Shown here: one piece after another, positions 5,704 to 8,910 of the stretch | How the letters are laid out: each line of letters opens with the position of its first letter | How positions within the stretch are numbered: position 1 is the first letter of the stretch | Source of the DNA: JASEJA01 sp038872535 | GTDB taxonomy: Archaea; Thermoproteota; Bathyarchaeia; Bathyarchaeales; Bathycorpusculaceae | DNA length: 8,910 nucleotides | Direction of reading: 5' to 3' | Assembly (NCBI GenBank): GCA_038872535.1 | Contig: JAVZJY010000050.1 | Coordinates: 1 to 8,910, forward strand | The notes under the pieces: model-generated | The model's database searches: none | Seen by the model: only the letters and a program-made list of their open reading frames with translations | What the model was told of the DNA's origin: nothing | Translations under genes and position numbers: made by a program

Positions 5704-6645
5704 ATGACTTATAGGGAGAAGGAGAACCTAAAGGCTCCAGAAGAAGTGCTGAAGGAAGCAGGCTTTATGGTTTCAGAGAAATGCTGTTGTAGACCAAGCT
5801 GCTTCGACTATGCAGCAAGAAAGAGTGAAAAAGTCATATTTATAAAATTTCAGCACGACATCGACAACTTCTCCCAAACTGATTCGCAGGAGCTTAAAGT
5901 CATATCAAAATTTGTCTCAGCCGCTTCAGTTTTGGTGAGCGAAAAAACCCGCGAAAAACCCCTGGAAGATGACACAGTCTATTCCCGATACAGTATTTTT
6001 GCTGTAACGCCCAAAACCTTCGAAAACATTGTACTCCGAAACATTCACCCACTAATTCAGGCGGGTCCAGGAGGCTATTATGTTGAAATCAACTGGGAAG
6101 CTGTAAAACGGAGAAGACAAGAATTAGGATTGTCGGTTGGCGAAATGGCGGAGATGGTTGGCATTTCCAGAAGAACCCTTTATGGTTACGAGCGTGGCAT
6201 GGCTAAAGCCTCCGTAACTGCTGCTTACAACCTAATTTACACGCTTGGAATTCCAGTGGCAAAATCTGTAAACATATTCGAAAAATCAAAAGAACAACGC
6301 AAATGCTTCCTAGCAAAGGCTGGACAAGCCATAGCCAAAAACAAGCTTCTTCAAAGGATTTTCAGAAAATTCTCCCGCTACAATATTACTGCTGTGAAAA
6401 AGGCGCCCTTCGACTTTGTCGTAAATGTTCCAGAAGAAAAAATGCGAATAATAGGCGGAGTTGCAAACAACAACGAAAAAGAATTAAACAAACGGGTTGA
6501 CGAAATCCTAAGCGTAAGTAAAATCGTAAAAGCCCATCCAATCCTAATAACTGAAGGAAGAAAACCCGCAAACAAGGATATCTCCTGCATACACAAAGAA
6601 GAAATTTCAAAAATAAAAAATCCAGAAGACCTAATTAGGCTTTAA
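5704..6645 (+). CDS. Archaeal HTH-type transcriptional regulator, COG1395-like
   Basis: This 313-residue protein belongs, by overall pattern, to the archaea-wide putative HTH regulator family (COG1395 type); its regulon is unknown. An N-terminal domain (about 17-105) carries CFDYAARKSEKVIFIKF (33-49), ELKVIS (63-68) and PLEDDTVYSRY (86-96). Residues 120-130 (AGPGGYYVEIN) lead into an XRE-type helix-turn-helix: VKRRRQELGLSVGEMAEMVG (134-153), then ISRRTLYGYERG (154-165), where the last part is the recognition helix. A C-terminal domain (about 212-295) contains PFDFVVNVPEEKMRII (235-250) and ILITEG (280-285), and looks like a second copy of the N-terminal domain. An unusual Cys cluster, CCC at 27-29 plus C33, precedes the FD motif. 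DNA binding is well supported; a ligand, metal or redox signal is inference. The 3' end overlaps rnhB on the other strand. Confidence 0.88.
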   Translation: MTYREKENLKAPEEVLKEAGFMVSEKCCCRPSCFDYAARKSEKVIFIKFQHDIDNFSQTDSQELKVISKFVSAASVLVSEKTREKPLEDDTVYSRYSIFAVTPKTFENIVLRNIHPLIQAGPGGYYVEINWEAVKRRRQELGLSVGEMAEMVGISRRTLYGYERGMAKASVTAAYNLIYTLGIPVAKSVNIFEKSKEQRKCFLAKAGQAIAKNKLLQRIFRKFSRYNITAVKKAPFDFVVNVPEEKMRIIGGVANNNEKELNKRVDEILSVSKIVKAHPILITEGRKPANKDISCIHKEEISKIKNPEDLIRL

Positions 6646-7303
6646 ATAAGCTTGTTTGGCGTAAGTCATTTTCATCTTTGGCTTTTTTGGCAGGCTTCCA
6701 AGACTTTCTGACAAAATCTGGATATTCATCAAACCTTTCTAACCATCGCCTAAGAAAATCTAAAGTTTTAGGGTCAGTCGGATATCCACAACCCAAATCG
6801 CCATATTCCTCCGCCAATTCCATAATCGCTTTATCCCTTTCCACCTTCGCAATTATAGAAGCTGCAGAAACTATGGGGTATTTCCTATCCGCCTTATGTT
6901 CAGAAATAATCCTTGGCTTGAAGGATAAGCATTCTAAAATGTGCTGCTTAAACCTCTCTTCTAAAACATCTGAAGCGTCCACATAAGCAATGTCTGGCTT
7001 AAGCATCTCAATAATTTCAGCCATTTTCTGAGCCTCCAACCTATTCAACCTATGAAGCTTCCTGCCCGTCTCAACAACCTTGTCAATTTCTTTCGGCGAA
7101 ATTTTTACAACACTAAATTTTTGGGCAACCCGCTTAATTTCAACAGCAAGAATTTCCCGCCTATGCGCCGACAAAAGCTTTGAGTCTCTAACCTTCAATT
7201 CAACAAGTTTTGGTATTTCCTCCTCTCGCATTAGGACTCCTGCAATAACTAATGGACCAATCACTGAGCCCCGTCCTGCATCATCGACGCCCGCAACTAA
7301 CAT
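6635..7303 (-). CDS. rnhB: Ribonuclease HII
   Basis: RNase HII cuts RNA in RNA-DNA hybrids and starts removal of single ribonucleotides from DNA. The 222 residues show the family blocks GVDDAGRGSVIGPLVIAG (5-22), YVDASD (107-112), HKADRKYPIVSAASIIAKVERD (137-157 region) and GCGYPTDPKT (171-180). The four metal-binding acids map to D7, D8, D109 and D139. The second is Asp where most enzymes have Glu (DEAGRG). VRKSWKPAKK (198-207) is a typical archaeal end block, and the C-terminus QTSLFKA resembles a shortened PCNA-interacting peptide. ATG 7303 is chosen over TTG 7321: GAAGG (7315-7311) is correctly placed for ATG 7303, would lie inside the coding region of the longer form, and the predicted transcript start is near 7319. 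The gene stands alone and converges with the HTH gene with an 11-base overlap. Confidence 0.96.
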   Translation of the reverse strand: MLVAGVDDAGRGSVIGPLVIAGVLMREEEIPKLVELKVRDSKLLSAHRREILAVEIKRVAQKFSVVKISPKEIDKVVETGRKLHRLNRLEAQKMAEIIEMLKPDIAYVDASDVLEERFKQHILECLSFKPRIISEHKADRKYPIVSAASIIAKVERDKAIMELAEEYGDLGCGYPTDPKTLDFLRRWLERFDEYPDFVRKSWKPAKKAKDENDLRQTSLFKA

Positions 7304-7341
7304 CAGAGAACCTTCTTCCAAAAAGGATTATTTTCAACTTG

Positions 7342-7349
7342 GTTATAAC
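7342..7349 (-). promoter_or_regulatory. Candidate TATA box of rnhB
   Basis: GTTATAAC is a perfect eight-base palindrome 39 bases before ATG 7303. It predicts transcription from about 7319 and so supports the shorter RNase HII start. Because it is symmetrical, direction comes only from spacing to rnhB. A run of seven T on the plus strand (7351-7357) flanks it upstream of rnhB. Confidence 0.45.
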
Positions 7350-7416
7350 ATTTTTTTGTCTTACAGCGCAACAAATACGAGCCTATCATCTAATCTTTTT
7401 GGCAAATTTTCAAAAG

Positions 7417-7457
7417 CTTTTTTATGCTTGTCATTTTAAACATTAACTTTAATGGAG
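7417..7457 (+). promoter_or_regulatory. Candidate promoter and ribosome site of rubrerythrin
   Basis: CTTTTTTA (7417-7424) is TATA-like, with a predicted start near 7447. GGAGG (around 7453-7457) follows, then ten bases to TTG 7468. The strong ribosome site decides for the TTG start, because there is no ATG near by. No operator repeat is visible. Confidence 0.5.
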
Positions 7458-7467
7458 GTTTAGCCTT

Positions 7468-8040
7468 TTGGATTTGAAAGGTAGCAGAACCGAAAAGAAT
7501 TTGTTGGCTGCTTTCGCTGGAGAATCCCAAGCAAGAACACGTTACACATTCTTTGCCAGCGTTGCAAAAAAGGAGGGTTATGAGCAGATAAGCGCCATTT
7601 TCGCTGAAACAGCTGAAAATGAGAAGGAGCATGCGCAACTATTCTTTAAACTCCTGAAAGGCGGAATGGTTGAGATTGCTGCTGCCTATCCAGCCGGCGT
7701 TATAGGCTCTACAGCAGAAAATTTGAGGGCTGCAGCTGAAGGTGAAAAACACGAGTGGGGAACTCTTTATCCAAGTTTCGCCGAAATTGCCGATGAGGAA
7801 GGCTTTGCAGAAGCCGCAAGAACTTTCCGAATGGTTGCTAAAGTGGAAGCATACCATGAAAGACGATATAGAAAGTTGCTAGCAAACCTTGAGCAAGGTA
7901 AAGTCTTCAAAAGAGACTCGCCAGTCATGTGGAAGTGCAGAAACTGTGGATACGTTTTTGAGGGGAAAGAAGCGCCTGAAAGATGTCCAGTTTGTGACCA
8001 TCCAAGAAGTTACTTTGAATTATGGGCAGAAAACTACTAA
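7468..8040 (+). CDS. rbr: Rubrerythrin
   Basis: Rubrerythrin is a cytoplasmic peroxide-reducing protein of anaerobes that takes electrons through its rubredoxin centre. At 190 residues it is the classical length. The ferritin-like four-helix domain (about 1-142) has every diiron ligand expected from the family: E19, E52, H55 (ENEKEHA), E93, E96 (EGEKHEW), E127 and H130 (VEAYHERR). The rubredoxin-like C-terminus binds one iron through C157, C160 (WKCRNCGYVF) and C173, C176 (ERCPVCDHPRSYF). Start TTG 7468 gives the usual N-terminus (DLKGSRTEKNL). It is transcribed divergently from rnhB and ends two bases before the THEP1 stop on the other strand. No partner such as rubredoxin or superoxide reductase is in the window. 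It suggests an anaerobic or microaerobic host. Confidence 0.97.
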   Translation: MDLKGSRTEKNLLAAFAGESQARTRYTFFASVAKKEGYEQISAIFAETAENEKEHAQLFFKLLKGGMVEIAAAYPAGVIGSTAENLRAAAEGEKHEWGTLYPSFAEIADEEGFAEAARTFRMVAKVEAYHERRYRKLLANLEQGKVFKRDSPVMWKCRNCGYVFEGKEAPERCPVCDHPRSYFELWAENY

Positions 8041-8042
8041 CC

Positions 8043-8651
8043 TCACTCCTTTTTCAATTTGAAATATTCAATAGCTTTTTTCACAATAGTCTCATATATT
8101 TTGTCTCTATTCTCATATGTAACTGCGTAAATTTCTGCGTCTTTTCTTGTCTTTACTTCGTCAATCAATTTATGCTTCGCCTTCCAATGCACAACGCCAA
8201 TTATAGGCTTAGGGCTTTCAACAGCCATCTTAACGGCTAATCGGAATTTTTCAGAAAATAACTCCATGGGACCAATCTCGTCTACGGCTATAACATCGCA
8301 CTCTTCGACAGCCTTTAAAATTGCTTCCGCGCCAACAGCATCCAAATCCTCTAAGTTAACACGATACCTGCCCACTTGAGGTCCAACCTTCTGGTTTACA
8401 TGGGCAAGCCACCCACGCCTATCGCTGCCTAAGTCTAAAATTTCAAAACCCACACGCGTTCCACACGAGCGAACTTCACGGCTTATCATACCACCAACAA
8501 TGTAACCCTTATCCTTCAAGACTTCAACAACTTTCAGCAAAACAGTTGTTTTTCCAATGCCTGGACTGCCAGTTAAAAGCAAAACACGCTTTTCCAATTT
8601 TGCATCCCAAAGCCAGAATTCTAATATTACCTTAATTAATGATTTTGTCAT
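8043..8651 (-). CDS. THEP1-type nucleoside-triphosphatase
   Basis: This is a small P-loop NTPase of the THEP1 family, which hydrolyses ATP, GTP and other NTPs; its cellular role is unclear. In the 202-residue form, Walker A is GSPGIGKTT (28-36), GGMISREVRSCGTRVGFEI (53-71) is the typical second block, Walker B is VIAVDEIGPME (120-130), and GVVHWKAKH (152-160) follows. ATG 8651 lacks a clear ribosome site and adds 18 hydrophobic residues before the usual family start. TTG 8597 gives 184 residues and would free 8598-8677 as a divergent promoter region shared with trm1, so it is a serious alternative. The kinase-like fold allows a tRNA- or nucleotide-metabolism role by context with Trm1, but that is weak inference. 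The 3' end lies two bases from rubrerythrin. Confidence 0.9.
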   Translation of the reverse strand: MTKSLIKVILEFWLWDAKLEKRVLLLTGSPGIGKTTVLLKVVEVLKDKGYIVGGMISREVRSCGTRVGFEILDLGSDRRGWLAHVNQKVGPQVGRYRVNLEDLDAVGAEAILKAVEECDVIAVDEIGPMELFSEKFRLAVKMAVESPKPIIGVVHWKAKHKLIDEVKTRKDAEIYAVTYENRDKIYETIVKKAIEYFKLKKE

Positions 8652-8667
8652 AACTCTTTAATGAGGA
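8621..8667 (+). promoter_or_regulatory. Candidate promoter and ribosome site of trm1
   Basis: TAATATTA (about 8622-8629) could be the TATA box, with transcription from near 8652. GAGGA (8663-8667) lies ten bases before ATG 8678. The box falls within the extra 5' codons of the longer THEP1 form, which slightly favours the shorter THEP1 start. The evidence is positional only. Confidence 0.35.
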
Positions 8668-8677
8668 AAGCCGAAGC

Positions 8678-8910
8678 ATGGATTTTCCAACAGAAATTGT
8701 GCAGGAAGGCAAAGTGAAAATATTAGTTCCAAAACTCAGTGCATTCGTTAAAACGCCTTCTGAATATGCGCCTTCAAAGGCTCCAGTCTTTTACAACCCA
8801 GTTATGGAATTAAACCGTGACATAGCCGTCCTAGCCCTTCAAGCATATCAGAGAACAGTTAACCTCAAAATCATTGTTTGTGAACCATTAGCTGGTTGTG
8901 GTATTAGGGG
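8678..8910 (+). CDS. trm1: tRNA (guanine26-N2)-dimethyltransferase Trm1, N-terminal part
   Basis: Trm1 methylates N2 of G26 in tRNA (also G10 or G27 in some lineages) with S-adenosylmethionine. Seventy-seven codons plus two bases are present; the rest lies beyond the right edge. The start shows the archaeal pattern: EIVQEGKVKILVP (6-18), then PVFYNPVMELNRDIAVLAL (36-54), the block that identifies the family, and CEPLAGCGIR (68-77), the beginning of the S-adenosylmethionine-binding loop. ATG 8678 fits the family start and has GAGGA upstream. It is divergent from THEP1. The partial length hides the catalytic domain, so integrity cannot be judged, but no frame break is seen. Confidence 0.92.
   Translation, partial: MDFPTEIVQEGKVKILVPKLSAFVKTPSEYAPSKAPVFYNPVMELNRDIAVLALQAYQRTVNLKIIVCEPLAGCGIR

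Noticed and set aside
7351..7357. Run of seven T as a terminator
   Set aside because: No plus-strand gene ends upstream of it; it lies between divergent genes and is better explained as AT-rich promoter flank.
6678..7439. Plus-strand open frames across rnhB and its upstream region
   Set aside because: They cover the RNase HII gene in antisense and the rnhB promoter; no motif supports them.
1..8910. Mobile element, CRISPR array, tRNA or rRNA
   Set aside because: I saw no transposase, inverted terminal repeats, spaced direct repeats or tRNA-like sequence; gaps between genes are all under 150 bases.
8043..8910. THEP1 and Trm1 as a joint RNA-modification system
   Set aside because: They are divergent neighbours only; nothing in the sequences connects their functions.

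Overview
The window looks like archaeal chromosome. aNop5 and fibrillarin form a C/D-box RNP gene pair, PyrD and PyrK are of the archaeal type 1B kind, and there is an archaea-wide HTH regulator with a conserved N-terminal domain (COG1395-like), a THEP1-type NTPase and the start of an archaeal Trm1. Start sites carry GGAGG or GGTGA ribosome sites, and AT-rich TATA-like boxes sit about 25 bases before the inferred transcript starts. Moderate base composition, the DDAGRG form of RNase HII and the style of the surface protein suggest a Thermoproteota-type lineage such as Bathyarchaeia. That placement is inference; no marker here settles it.

Layout. Positions 1-998 (minus) hold the N-terminal part of a membrane-anchored, cysteine-rich parallel beta-helix surface protein that runs off the left edge. 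Positions 1065-3592 (minus) hold a compact gene string: a small coiled-coil protein, pyrD, pyrK, and a multi-pass His/Asp-rich membrane protein of YdjM/DUF4184 type. Positions 3717-5616 (plus) hold nop5 and fibrillarin, which overlap by 17 bases and share a short divergent promoter region with the coiled-coil/pyr string. Positions 5704-6645 (plus) hold the HTH regulator. It converges on rnhB (RNase HII, minus, 6635-7303) with an 11-base overlap of the 3' ends. Positions 7468-8040 (plus) hold a classical rubrerythrin, which converges with a two-base gap on THEP1 (minus, 8043-8651). Trm1 (plus, from 8678) runs off the right edge.

How the genes fit together. PyrD and PyrK should form the NAD-linked dihydroorotate dehydrogenase of UMP synthesis. 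Nop5 and fibrillarin, with L7Ae and guide RNAs (not in the window), form the 2'-O-methylation RNP. Trm1 is a second RNA-modification enzyme. RNase HII removes RNA from DNA and has a possible PCNA-binding tail. Rubrerythrin is peroxide defence. Apart from the surface protein, this is ordinary housekeeping DNA, and I found no mobile element, CRISPR array, tRNA or rRNA.

The points most worth following are small ones: an apparent internal duplication in the HTH regulator; an exact 12-base repeat at two candidate promoters in front of the pyr genes; a 10-codon leader ORF coupled to the coiled-coil gene; corrected starts for pyrD, rnhB and fibrillarin; and the unexplained coiled-coil and membrane proteins in the pyr string. 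I see no convincing new multi-gene system.
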